DNA from: Aeriscardovia sp040773385 | Lineage (GTDB): Bacteria > Actinomycetota > Actinomycetes > Actinomycetales > Bifidobacteriaceae | NCBI GenBank assembly: GCA_040773385.1 | Contig: JAXGWH010000037.1 | Span: forward strand, 1-13,614 | Length of the DNA: 13,614 nt | Direction of reading: 5' to 3' | Shown here: in pieces, positions 6,739-13,614 of the stretch | How the letters are laid out: each line of letters begins with the position of its first letter | How positions within the stretch are numbered: position 1 is the first letter of the stretch | Position numbers and translations under genes: made by a program | The notes under the pieces: generated by a model | The model's input: the letters and a program-made list of their open reading frames with translations, nothing else | What the model was told of the DNA's origin: nothing | Databases searched by the model: none

Positions 6739-6839
6739 ACGACATCCGTGCGCCGGCATTGTCCGGTTCACGTTCAATCGGTCGGGGAATCTCCCCATCT
6801 CAGCATGACCGGCGTCCTGCCGGCCAGCTCCCGTGTCGT
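6739..6839 (-). promoter_or_regulatory. TPP (thi-box) riboswitch
   Basis: Thiamine-pyrophosphate-sensing leader RNA. Closing stem P1 pairs ACGACA (6839-6834) with TGTCGT (6744-6739). Read 5' to 3' on the minus strand it has CGGGAGC, a variable arm with complementary GCCGGC/GCCGGT-type strands, the invariant CTGAGA, then the 3' half with ACCGATTGAACGTGAACC, GGACAATGCCGGCG and CACGGA. These match the conserved thi-box blocks closely. Binding of TPP should lower expression of ykoE and the fused transporter gene. Position, 46 nt before the ykoE start, fits. Confidence 0.93.
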
Positions 6840-6844
6840 CTCTC

Positions 6845-6850
6845 AGGATA
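6845..6850 (-). promoter_or_regulatory. Candidate -10 box for the riboswitch-controlled operon
   Basis: TATCCT on the minus strand lies so that initiation would fall around 6838-6839, at the first base of the riboswitch P1 stem. No convincing -35 is seen. It lies just downstream of the M20 peptidase stop, and no terminator was found between them, so read-through from that gene is also possible. Confidence 0.35.
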
Positions 6851-6870
6851 AAGAAGACCTCAGACGAGCC

Positions 6871-8250
6871 TCAGTGTTCCTCATGCTTCTGCGCGAGGGA
6901 CTGCAGCAGCAGTGCCTCGGCGAGGATGCCGCCGCGCAGGCCCGGCAGGCTGATCGACTCGTTCGGGCTGTGCGCCGCAGAGACCGGATCCTCCGGGCCG
7001 GTGACGAGCACCTTGGCGGCCGGGAAGATCTTCTGCAGCTCCGGGATGAACGGGATGGACCCGCCCTGGCCCTGGTTGACCGGCGCGGTGCCGTACCCTT
7101 CTTCGAGCGCCTTCTCGGCGTCCGCGGTCACATCGCTCGTGGGGTCCATGGCCCAGCCGGTGCCGGCGTCGATCTTCTCCACGGACACCTGCGCGCCGAA
7201 GGGGGCGTGGGAGGTGAGGTAGCCGGCAAGGACGTCGAGCGCCCGGCCGGCGTCCTGTGCCGGCGCGGTGCGCAGCGAGAGGCGGAAGCGGGCCGTGTCG
7301 ACCAGAACGTTGAACGAGCCGTCCACCGGGTGCGCGTCGAAACCGATCACCGCGAGGCTCGGCTTGACCCACAGGCGTGAGGCGAGCGAGCCGGTTCCGG
7401 CGAAACGGTAGCCCTCCACCACCGACGTGTCTTTTCTCAGCCGGTCCGGGTCGAGGTCCTCCTGCAGGCCGCCGACCACGGGCTGGGAAAGCAGGCCGGG
7501 CACGGCCACCTGGCCGTCTTTGTCGTAGAGGCTTGAGATCAGCAGCGCCGCGGTGGTGTTCGCGTCGAGGATCGGGCCGCCGTACTGGCCCGAATGCACC
7601 GGGTGGGCGAGCACCCGCACGGTGACATCGCACTCGGCCGCGCCGCGCAGTGAGGTGGTCAGGCTCGGGGTGGTCGGCTCCCAGTTGCCCGAATCGCACA
7701 CGATGATGACATCGGCGTCAAAGGCGTCCTTATGGGAACGAATGAACGGGATGAACGATTCGGAGCCCATCTCCTCCTCGCCCTCGATGAACACTTTCAC
7801 ATTGACGGGCAGATCGTCGCCCAGGGCGGTCAGCGCTCCCACATGGATGGCGATGCCGCCGCCGTCATCGACGGAACCGCGGCCGTAGGCGCGGTCACCG
7901 ATTTTCGTCAGCTTCCACGGGTCGGTCTTCCACACGGAGGCGTCGGGGACGGGCTGCACGTCGTGGTGGGCGTAGAGCAGCACGGTCGGGGCGTCGTCGG
8001 ACACATGGCGCTCCCCCACCACCTCGAACGCGCCGGGGGTGCCGTCCGGATTGGTCGACTGCTCCACCCGGGCGGGAAGGCCGGTCTTGGCGAGCTCGTC
8101 GGCAACGAACCGCGCCGAGCGCCTCATATGCTCGCCGGTGATGCCTTCGGCGGAGACGGAGCGCAGGGCCACCTTGCGGGCGAGGAGGTCAAAAATCTGG
8201 CCGCGGAGGGCGTCGACCCTGCGGCCCAGCTCTGAGCGAGAAAGTGCCAT
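6871..8250 (-). CDS. M20-family metallopeptidase (dipeptidase type)
   Basis: Cytosolic zinc peptidase of 459 residues in the M20 carnosinase/dipeptidase-like branch; probably releases amino acids from di- or small peptides. All catalytic elements are visible: YAHHDVQP with ligand H95 and D97, GRGSVDDGGG with bridging D128, EGEEEMGS with base E159 and ligand E160, ligand D186 in CDSGN, the lid-domain HSG at H219, and the last ligand H427 in AAHSPNE. The lid/dimerisation domain spans about 200-320. Usual family length. ATG at 8250 is chosen, with AAGGTGGG just upstream and a promoter behind it; upstream open frame is not family sequence. It runs divergently from the DUF3043 gene and towards the thiamine operon, with no evident functional link. 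The exact substrate is unknown. Confidence 0.92.
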   Translation of the reverse strand: MALSRSELGRRVDALRGQIFDLLARKVALRSVSAEGITGEHMRRSARFVADELAKTGLPARVEQSTNPDGTPGAFEVVGERHVSDDAPTVLLYAHHDVQPVPDASVWKTDPWKLTKIGDRAYGRGSVDDGGGIAIHVGALTALGDDLPVNVKVFIEGEEEMGSESFIPFIRSHKDAFDADVIIVCDSGNWEPTTPSLTTSLRGAAECDVTVRVLAHPVHSGQYGGPILDANTTAALLISSLYDKDGQVAVPGLLSQPVVGGLQEDLDPDRLRKDTSVVEGYRFAGTGSLASRLWVKPSLAVIGFDAHPVDGSFNVLVDTARFRLSLRTAPAQDAGRALDVLAGYLTSHAPFGAQVSVEKIDAGTGWAMDPTSDVTADAEKALEEGYGTAPVNQGQGGSIPFIPELQKIFPAAKVLVTGPEDPVSAAHSPNESISLPGLRGGILAEALLLQSLAQKHEEH

Positions 8251-8269
8251 AATCCCACCTTTTCCAACG

Positions 8270-8297
8270 ATTTCACGGGTTTCGCGTCTTGTGTCAA
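8270..8297 (-). promoter_or_regulatory. Promoter of the M20 peptidase gene
   Basis: A perfect -35 TTGACA (8292-8297, minus strand) is followed after 16 bp by TGAAAT (8270-8275), a fair -10. Initiation near 8263 would leave a leader of about 13 nt that still contains GGAAAAGGTGGG before the ATG at 8250. Confidence 0.55.
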
Positions 8298-8300
8298 AGG

Positions 8301-8306
8301 TATCCT
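8301..8306 (+). promoter_or_regulatory. -10 box suggesting a leaderless DUF3043 transcript
   Basis: TATCCT is followed by exactly 6 bases and then the ATG at 8313, the spacing expected when transcription starts on the start codon. No Shine-Dalgarno sequence is at normal distance (AAAGG ends 13 nt away). Leaderless mRNAs are common in Actinobacteria. No clear -35 is visible, and the region overlaps the divergent M20 promoter. Confidence 0.4.
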
Positions 8307-8312
8307 GCTCGT

Positions 8313-8933
8313 ATGACGTGGAACCTTTTCTCGAAGAAAAAGAAGGGCGAGGCAGAGGCCGACGACGATGCCGGATCGAAAGACCCCGGCAAAGGACGGC
8401 CGACTCCCAGCCGCAAACAGGCGCAGAAAAATGACCTGCGCCCGCTCGTCCCCACCCAGGAACAGCGCAAGGCACGCCGCAAGGAGGAGAAGCGGCGGAT
8501 CCGCGAGCGCCAGGACCGCGAGTATGAGGCGATGGAGACCGGTGACCTGGCCCACATGCCCCGCGCCGAACGTCTGCCCATCCGCATCTATGTGCGCGAT
8601 TATGTGGACGCCCGCTGGAACATCTCGGAGTTCTTCGTGCCGGTGGCGCTGGGCATCATGATCGTGGCGCTGATCCTCGCCGCCGTCAGCCCGATCGCGG
8701 CGAACATCCTCACACTCATCATGTACGTCTATCTCATCGCGGCGGTCGTCGACCTCATCGTCATGTGGTGGGCACCGAAAAACGGCCTGCGCAACAGGCT
8801 GATCGCCAAGTACGGCGAAGGTGCCATGAAGGCCGCCCGCTGCGCCAGCTACGCCTGCTCGCGGGCCCTGCAGCTGCGCCGCTGGCGCATGCCCAAGCCG
8901 CGCACGGACAAGCGCGGCCACTGGCCCAAGTGA
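8313..8933 (+). CDS. DUF3043 membrane protein
   Basis: Conserved actinobacterial membrane protein of 206 residues, function unknown. The N-terminus is highly charged: a lysine cluster at 7-11, an acidic patch, then GKGRPTPSRKQA (27-38), the family's most recognisable stretch, and a Lys/Arg/Glu-rich, probably helical segment at 50-72. RIYVRDYVDARWNISEFF (91-108) precedes two membrane helices (about 108-128 and 131-152). A basic tail ends the protein. The start at 8313 sits 6 nt behind a -10-like TATCCT. The gene is divergent from the M20 peptidase and is followed after 113 bp by the flavoprotein gene. That gap carries the palindrome CCGGCGCCGG (8992-9001 region) and a repeated CCGGATC-YGA (8963 and 9001) but no terminator with a T-tail. 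The family is confident; the role is not known. Confidence 0.88.
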   Translation: MTWNLFSKKKKGEAEADDDAGSKDPGKGRPTPSRKQAQKNDLRPLVPTQEQRKARRKEEKRRIRERQDREYEAMETGDLAHMPRAERLPIRIYVRDYVDARWNISEFFVPVALGIMIVALILAAVSPIAANILTLIMYVYLIAAVVDLIVMWWAPKNGLRNRLIAKYGEGAMKAARCASYACSRALQLRRWRMPKPRTDKRGHWPK

Positions 8934-9046
8934 GCCGTGACGGGTCCGCAGGCGCGGCCTGACCGGATCCGACGGCATGGCGGACCGGCGCCGGACCGTC
9001 CCGGATCTGATGGCGGAATCACAGAAAACAGGAACAGACGGGGATT

Positions 9047-10960
9047 ATGGCTGACGAAAGCATGTCTGGCACACAGACGCCTGACAAGAACATGCCCGAT
9101 ACCGACCGGAATGACGGGCTGGACGGGCGGACCTTCGACGTCGTCATCATCGGCGCCGGCCCGGGCGGCTATGCGACCGCGCTGAGGGCCGCGGAACTGG
9201 GCAAGAGCGTCGCCCTCGTGGAGGAGGACGCGCGACCGGGCGGCACATGCCTCAACGAGGGGTGCGTGCCGAGCAAGGCGATGCTCGCCACCGCCAAACA
9301 GCTGCGCGGGGCTGAGCGCTCCGCCCGTATGGGCATCGACATGCGCGTGCGCGCCCTCGACCTCAGCCGTCTGCTCGACTTCAAGAACCACGTGGTGGCC
9401 ACGGAGGTGACGGGCCTGGAGGGCCTGCTCGCCGCACGGAAGGTCACCGTGCTGCAGGCCTACGCCCAGGCACATCCGGATCTGTCGGTCACGCTCACCC
9501 CCTCGCAGAAGGACCGCGAGGGCAAACAGGGCACGCTCGGCGTCGCCCCCGGCACCCAGGCGGCGCAGGAGGAGGAGGACCCGTTCGACTCCCCGCAGAT
9601 CGCCACGGTGGTTGACAAAGAGACGACGATCCACGGACATGACATCGTCCTCGCCACCGGCTCGCACCCGCGGGCGCTGCCCGGGGCGGACTTCTCCGAG
9701 CGGGCCGTGCTCGACTCGCGCGCCGCGCTGAGCCTGCGGCAGATCCCCCAGTCCGTCATCATCATCGGCTCCGGCGCGATCGGCGTGGAGTTCGCCACAC
9801 TCTGGTCGGGCCTGGGCGCCCGCGTGACCGTGCTCGAGGCCGCGCCGCGCCTGCTGCCCGCCGCCACCCGCCGCATGTCGGCTCTGGAGACGCGCGAGAT
9901 GCGCCGCGCCGGCATCACCGTCCAGACGGGCGTGCGCATCCTCTCCGTCAAGGAGGGGGCCAACCAGCTGGCGACCGTGCGCTATGAGGACTCCGTGCCC
10001 GCGGGGCCGAGCCTGCGCCCGCAGGGGGCCATCACCCCGGCAGACCCGAGCAACCCCAACGACAAGTCAGGTACCGCCGGCCAGAACGCCGCCGACCGGG
10101 CGGCGGGCCAGGCCGATGCCGCGCTCCTCGGGGACGATGCCGCGGCGGCCGGCGCACCTGCCACCGAGGCCATGCGAGAGGAAAATCCCGCGATGCAGGC
10201 CGGTACGACAGGGACCGCCCAGACCGGCTCCCCCGCCGCTGTTCCCGGCGTCCCGGGCCAGGACGGCACCGGCCGGCAGCAGGGACGGGGCCATGAGGCC
10301 CATGAGCTGTCCGCCCAGTTCGTGCTCATCGCCATCGGCCGTGTGCCCAACACCGGCATGCAGTGGATGAAGGACCTCGGCGTGGCCACCGACGACCGCG
10401 GGGTCGTCACCACCGACCCGTACGGGCGTACGAGCGTCGGGCACGTGTGGGCACTGGGCGACATCACGGCCGGCAAGCAGCTGGCGCACAAGGCGTTCGC
10501 GCAGGGGCTCGTCGTGGCCGAATCGATCGCCGGCGTGCCCACGGAGCCGGTCGACGACCGCACCGTGCCCGCCGTCAGCTTCGCCCTCGCCCCCGTCGCG
10601 CTCGTGGGCTGGGACAAGGCCGCGGCCCTTGCTTCCGGCAAGTTCGCCGAGGTGCAGGAGAAGTCCTTCCCTACGGCGGGCAACGCTCGTGTGGTCATCG
10701 ACGGCCGCCAGGGCATCGTCACGGTCGTCTCCGGCTACGAGCTGGACGAGAACGGTGCGAAGAGCGGTGAGAGGATCGTCCTGGGCGTGCAGATGATCGG
10801 CCCGATGGTCTCCGAGCTGGCCGGAGAGGCGCAGGAGCTGGTGGGCAACAAGATCCCGCTGCACAAGGCGGCCCGTCTCGTCCACCCGCATCCCACGTTC
10901 TCCGAGACGCTCGGCGAGGCACTGCTCGCGGCGGACGGCCGTCCGCTCCACTCGCGCTGA
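9047..10960 (+). CDS. lpd: Dihydrolipoamide dehydrogenase-like flavoprotein with large insertion
   Basis: Class I pyridine nucleotide-disulfide oxidoreductase; the family reoxidises dihydrolipoyl groups with NAD+ as E3 of 2-oxoacid dehydrogenases or the glycine cleavage system. Seen here: FAD motif GAGPGG 36-41, redox pair C68 and C73 in GGTCLNEGCVPSK, NAD motif GSGAIG 241-246, second FAD motif ALGDITAG 469-476, and catalytic H615 with E620 in HPHPTFSE. At 637 residues it is about 150-170 longer than typical. A Glu-rich insertion lies near 153-182, and a long Ala/Gly/Pro-rich, probably disordered insertion at about 316-420 interrupts the NAD-domain region. The start could also be M6 or M16. 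No E1, E2 or lipoate gene is in the window, so the partner complex is unknown; another disulfide or quinone reductase role is possible. DUF4191 follows. Confidence 0.88.
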   Translation: MADESMSGTQTPDKNMPDTDRNDGLDGRTFDVVIIGAGPGGYATALRAAELGKSVALVEEDARPGGTCLNEGCVPSKAMLATAKQLRGAERSARMGIDMRVRALDLSRLLDFKNHVVATEVTGLEGLLAARKVTVLQAYAQAHPDLSVTLTPSQKDREGKQGTLGVAPGTQAAQEEEDPFDSPQIATVVDKETTIHGHDIVLATGSHPRALPGADFSERAVLDSRAALSLRQIPQSVIIIGSGAIGVEFATLWSGLGARVTVLEAAPRLLPAATRRMSALETREMRRAGITVQTGVRILSVKEGANQLATVRYEDSVPAGPSLRPQGAITPADPSNPNDKSGTAGQNAADRAAGQADAALLGDDAAAAGAPATEAMREENPAMQAGTTGTAQTGSPAAVPGVPGQDGTGRQQGRGHEAHELSAQFVLIAIGRVPNTGMQWMKDLGVATDDRGVVTTDPYGRTSVGHVWALGDITAGKQLAHKAFAQGLVVAESIAGVPTEPVDDRTVPAVSFALAPVALVGWDKAAALASGKFAEVQEKSFPTAGNARVVIDGRQGIVTVVSGYELDENGAKSGERIVLGVQMIGPMVSELAGEAQELVGNKIPLHKAARLVHPHPTFSETLGEALLAADGRPLHSR

Positions 10961-10983
10961 CCGCGCCCCACCCGCGCTGACCG
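10948..10983. repeat. 20-bp tandem duplication across the lpd stop
   Basis: Sequence at 10948-10963 (CCACTCGCGCTGACCG) recurs at 10968-10983 with one change, a period of 20 bp. The first copy contains the lpd stop TGA (10958-10960) and the second repeats it at 10978-10980 in another frame. Confidence 0.7.
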
Positions 10984-10996
10984 GCCGCGGTATCGC

Positions 10997-11035
10997 TGCC
11001 AGAAGTTTCTGCCAGAAATTTCCGTCAGAAGCCTC
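10997..11035. repeat. Three 13-bp tandem repeats between lpd and DUF4191
   Basis: Units at 10997-11009, 11010-11022 and 11023-11035; units 1 and 2 are TGCCAGAAGTTTC and TGCCAGAAATTTC, and unit 3 keeps CAGAAG. They lie in the 156-bp gap before the DUF4191 gene, upstream of a -10-like TAGACT (11064-11069). A regulator site is conceivable, but slippage is the simpler explanation. Confidence 0.65.
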
Positions 11036-11116
11036 TGTGAACAGACCAGATCACCGTCCCCGGTAGACTCAGGAACAGAAGAAACGTTCGACCCGGCATT
11101 CCGGGCAGGAGGAAGC

Positions 11117-11860
11117 ATGGCCAATCAGACCGGCACAAAGAAAACGTCGCGCAGCGACAAAGGCATCAGGGCCACCTGGCGCCAGGTCATCCAGCTGTAC
11201 CGCTACACGGTCAAAGAGGACAAACACCTGCCCTTGTGGCTCACGCTCGGGTTCGTGGGCACCATCGTGGTGGGCGTCGCCTTCTGCTTCATCGTCCACG
11301 CGAACGTGGCGTTCTGGATCCTGCTCATGCTGATGTTCGTGATGCTGGCCCTGCTGGTCGACACGATCATCCTCACCCGCGACGCCGACCGCATCGCCTA
11401 TATCCGCATGGACGGCACGCCGGGTGCCTCCAGCGCGGTCCTCTCCTCCATCAACAAGGGCGGCTTCGACTTCCCCAAGGAGCCGGTGTGGATGGACAAG
11501 CGCACCCATGCGATGATCTGGCGCGGCACCGGCCGCACCGGCATCTATCTTGTCGGCGAGGGCGAGAAGAAGACGCTCGAGCAGGAGATGAACCGCGAGG
11601 AGCGCGTCGTGCGCCGCGCGGTGCCCGGCTCGGACATCCCCGTCTACCACATCTTCGTGGGCAACGGCGAGGGCCAGGTGCCGCTGCGCAAGCTGCGCAC
11701 GAACGTGGTGCGCCACAAGGTGGTCATGACCAAAATGGAGCTCGACCAGCTCAATGGGCGCCTCTCCTCGCTGCAGGGCAAGCAGATGCGCACCCCGCGC
11801 GGCGTCGACCCGCGGCGCATGAAGGTCTCCACGCGTATGATGCGCCGTCACGCGAACTGA
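11117..11860 (+). CDS. DUF4191 membrane protein
   Basis: Conserved actinobacterial protein of 247 residues, no known biochemical role. Residues 18-40 (WRQVIQLYRYTVKEDKHLP) are the family signature: a juxtamembrane segment leading into two membrane helices at about 41-60 and 64-86. A soluble part follows with the conserved DADRIAYIRMDGTPGAS (89-105) and a stretch around KEPVWMDKRTHAMIWRGTGR (121-140). The C-terminus is strongly basic. ATG at 11117 has an ideal Shine-Dalgarno GGAGG five bases upstream. In related bacteria DUF4191 commonly lies between lipoamide dehydrogenase or lipoate genes and glutamine synthetase; here the lpd side is kept, but the downstream neighbour is a convergent acyltransferase instead. 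Own transcription from a promoter in the preceding gap is possible (TAGACT at 11064). Two hairpins follow the stop. Confidence 0.88.
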   Translation: MANQTGTKKTSRSDKGIRATWRQVIQLYRYTVKEDKHLPLWLTLGFVGTIVVGVAFCFIVHANVAFWILLMLMFVMLALLVDTIILTRDADRIAYIRMDGTPGASSAVLSSINKGGFDFPKEPVWMDKRTHAMIWRGTGRTGIYLVGEGEKKTLEQEMNREERVVRRAVPGSDIPVYHIFVGNGEGQVPLRKLRTNVVRHKVVMTKMELDQLNGRLSSLQGKQMRTPRGVDPRRMKVSTRMMRRHAN

Positions 11861-11870
11861 ATCCGATGGC

Positions 11871-11887
11871 CGGGGTTTCCCCGTCTT
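11871..11887 (+). terminator. Short terminator-like hairpin after DUF4191
   Basis: CGGGG (11871-11875), loop TTT, CCCCG (11879-11883), then TCTTTCGTT. The stem is only 5 bp but all G/C and followed by T-rich sequence 10 bp after the DUF4191 stop. The flanking sequence GAATCCGA-N-GGCCGGGGT is repeated at the next hairpin. Confidence 0.45.
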
Positions 11888-11929
11888 TCGTTGCGGAAGC
11901 CGTGTGGTCGGGCAGCCACCCGAATCCGA

Positions 11930-11956
11930 GGGCCGGGGTCCTTCCCCGGCCCTTCG
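11930..11956. terminator. Strong hairpin between convergent genes
   Basis: GGGCCGGGG (11930-11938) pairs perfectly over 9 bp with CCCCGGCCC (11944-11952) across the loop TCCTT, followed by TTCGTGTA on the plus strand. It lies between the DUF4191 stop and the stop of the leftward acyltransferase gene at 11982, so it may end transcription from either side, although the T-tails are short. Confidence 0.6.
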
Positions 11957-11981
11957 TGTATCCGCGCCTCTGACACCGGCC

Positions 11982-13614
11982 TCACACCCCGCACAGCGCC
12001 CGGCGCAGCATGCGCATCCACGCCTGCCGTCCTCCCTGCGGGCCGGGGGTCAGGTGCGTGCCGTCGTCATAGAAATACTCGGGATGCCCCGCCGAGACGG
12101 CGTTCCAGTCGAGCAGGCCGGCGTCGCGGTTCTTGGCGACCACCTGCCGGATGAGCGCGTTGTTGGCGTCCGTCCATGTCATCGGCCCGCGCACGGTGAC
12201 GAAGAAGACCGGCATGCCGCCCGCCGCGTCGATGACGTTCTGGATCTGCGAGGCGTCGGTGATGGGGCCGTTCGAACCGAGGGCGACGACGAGCACGTCG
12301 CCCTTCTCCCCGTTGGCGGCATGCTGGCGGAACAGGTCGACGGCGGTGCCGAACTGGCGTCCCACCTGCGCGTCCTCGACGGCATGAGGGAACACCTCCT
12401 CGATATCGGCTTTGGCGCCCAGCACGACCGAGTCGCCGATGATCAGCACCTTCGCGTCGCTCGTGCCGTCGGCGGCATTCCACGACCAGCGCCCGGCACC
12501 GAGGTTCGTCGGCACCTTGGCCGCGTCCGGCAGGGCGCCGCCACGGGCGATACGGGAGACCGGCGCCGCGGGCACGCGTTTTTTGGTGATGTCGACGCGC
12601 GGGACCGGGGGCTGTGCGGTGGTCGGGGCCGCACCCTTTGACCCGCGTGCGCCCGCCCCGCCGTTGTTTGTGGCGGTGCCGCTATTCTGACCGGTTTTGC
12701 CGGTGCCGGTCCCGGAGGTCGTCGACGGACCGGGAGCCTTTCCTGCGCCGGCACCCGTGCCGTTCCGGGGGCCCTGGCCGTTCCCTGCTTTCTGGCGCCG
12801 CAGCGCCGCGGAGATGGCGTCCATCCTGCGCCCGCGGGCGTAACCCTCCCAGCCCTGCGCCGGAACGAGTGTGAGCACGACGACACACACCGCGCCGACG
12901 ATCGCCGTCGCACGGGTCAGGTTGCGCCGCCAGGCAGCGGCCTTCTGCGACGCGCCTTTCTCGACAAGCTCGTAGAACAGCTCGGCGGCCAGCCAGGCGA
13001 CCAGCACCTGCACGGCCATCTGCCAGCCGGTCGGCGGCTCCAGCCGGGAGGCGGGATCCATCACCTCGAAGATCGGAAAATGCACGAGATAGAGCGAGAA
13101 GGCGATGGTCCCCAGATGGCGGAAGGGCTTCCAGGAGAGCACCGTGGCCAGCGATCCCCCCGCCAGGCAGGAGGCGAGGACCACACAGGCGAGCAGGGCG
13201 GCGAGCAGATAGCCGCCGCGACAGAGCCAGCCCATCCAGCCGTCCACGAAGAAGCAGCCGAAGACCAGCGCGATCAGCGCGACCCAGCCGGCCGCGTCCA
13301 TCCACATGCGCGTCTGCGGGCGCACCCAGTCCTCGCGCACGAGGTCGCCGGGAACGGACGTCACCGCCCCGGAGGAGTCACGCTCGGTCTTCCTGGCCAC
13401 GCGCCAGCGGCCCGCGCCGCCGGTCATCTCCCAGACCATCGCGAGCGCCGCGCCGGCGAGCAGCTCGGCGAAACGCGCGTCGAGGCCGTAATAGACGCGG
13501 CCCGAATCCGCGGGGTCATAAAGGACCGCCATTTCCGCCGCGGAAGCCGCCATCAGCACCAGCGTGATGACAAGCACCGCGCGGTCGGAGGAGAACATTG
13601 TGCGCAAAAGCCAC
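11982..13614 (-). CDS. OatA-like acyltransferase-3/SGNH fusion, N-terminus beyond window
   Basis: Membrane O-acyltransferase joined to an extracytoplasmic SGNH domain, as in OatA-type enzymes that acetylate peptidoglycan or surface glycans. The frame runs open through the right edge; numbering is from the TTG codon at 13607. YYGLDARFAELLAGA (39-53) and FRHLGTIAFSLYLVHFPIFE (162-181) are typical of the second half of the acyltransferase-3 domain, with hydrophobic helices near 10-30, 104-122, 130-150, 196-214 and 231-249. A Gly/Thr/Asn-rich linker spans about 272-330. The SGNH domain (about 384-540) keeps block I GDSV (S393), block III GSN (N446) and block V DGTH (D515, H518), so it should be active. 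Roughly 130-170 residues with the first helices are outside the window. The acceptor (peptidoglycan, exopolysaccharide, teichoic acid) cannot be told. Confidence 0.88.
   Translation of the reverse strand, partial: WLLRTMFSSDRAVLVITLVLMAASAAEMAVLYDPADSGRVYYGLDARFAELLAGAALAMVWEMTGGAGRWRVARKTERDSSGAVTSVPGDLVREDWVRPQTRMWMDAAGWVALIALVFGCFFVDGWMGWLCRGGYLLAALLACVVLASCLAGGSLATVLSWKPFRHLGTIAFSLYLVHFPIFEVMDPASRLEPPTGWQMAVQVLVAWLAAELFYELVEKGASQKAAAWRRNLTRATAIVGAVCVVVLTLVPAQGWEGYARGRRMDAISAALRRQKAGNGQGPRNGTGAGAGKAPGPSTTSGTGTGKTGQNSGTATNNGGAGARGSKGAAPTTAQPPVPRVDITKKRVPAAPVSRIARGGALPDAAKVPTNLGAGRWSWNAADGTSDAKVLIIGDSVVLGAKADIEEVFPHAVEDAQVGRQFGTAVDLFRQHAANGEKGDVLVVALGSNGPITDASQIQNVIDAAGGMPVFFVTVRGPMTWTDANNALIRQVVAKNRDAGLLDWNAVSAGHPEYFYDDGTHLTPGPQGGRQAWMRMLRRALCGV

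Noticed and set aside
8934..9046. Palindrome CCGGCGCCGG between DUF3043 and lpd as a terminator
   Set aside because: A self-complementary 10-mer has no room for a loop and no T-tail follows, so a terminator is not supported.
9982..10951. Leftward open frames of 246 and 294 codons inside lpd
   Set aside because: Low-complexity shadows of the GC-rich lpd gene, whose catalytic motifs flank this segment on the plus strand.

Overview
The window is GC-rich with AT-rich gaps. It carries a gene set typical of Actinobacteria: DUF3043, a lipoamide-dehydrogenase-type flavoprotein and DUF4191 in a row, a YkoE-type ECF thiamine system, and ArsR-like regulator plus MFS pairs. The order M20 peptidase / DUF3043 / Lpd / DUF4191 and the fused ECF protein suggest a Bifidobacterium or close relative. 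That is inference from family knowledge, not from a marker gene. No rRNA, tRNA, CRISPR array, insertion sequence or phage gene was seen.

Left part (1-3315). A leftward regulator-exporter pair comes first: an ArsR-type winged-helix regulator followed 5 nt later by an MFS permease cut by the window edge. An AT-rich promoter with repeated operator-like sequence precedes it. A gene-free gap holds an 87-nt almost pure purine tract. Then comes a rightward TMEM175-type K+ channel gene whose N-terminus is frameshifted exactly where the hallmark FSD motif should be. It converges on a leftward AraC-family regulator, and the space between them is filled by five degenerate 16-bp tandem units.

Centre (3310-6850). 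A leftward thiamine-type ECF transporter operon starts with a clear TPP riboswitch. A hairpin follows that can hide the Shine-Dalgarno sequence. Then come a YkoE-type S component and a single 882-residue protein carrying both ATPases and the EcfT membrane subunit, coupled to ykoE by a 4-nt GTGA overlap. All parts of the transporter are thus encoded by two genes under one thiamine-pyrophosphate sensor. The operon ends in an 11-bp tandem repeat that can form a terminator-like hairpin.

Right part (6871-13614). An M20 metallopeptidase (leftward) and a DUF3043 membrane protein (rightward) share a 62-bp divergent promoter region. Rightward follow an Lpd-like enzyme with a roughly 110-residue disordered insertion and a DUF4191 membrane protein. 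Two related terminator-like hairpins then separate these from a leftward OatA-like acyltransferase/SGNH protein that runs off the right edge.

A recurring theme is short tandem duplication (11, 12, 13, 16 and 20 bp) at gene ends, in gaps and inside one linker. Several of these repeat the stop codon in shifted frames.
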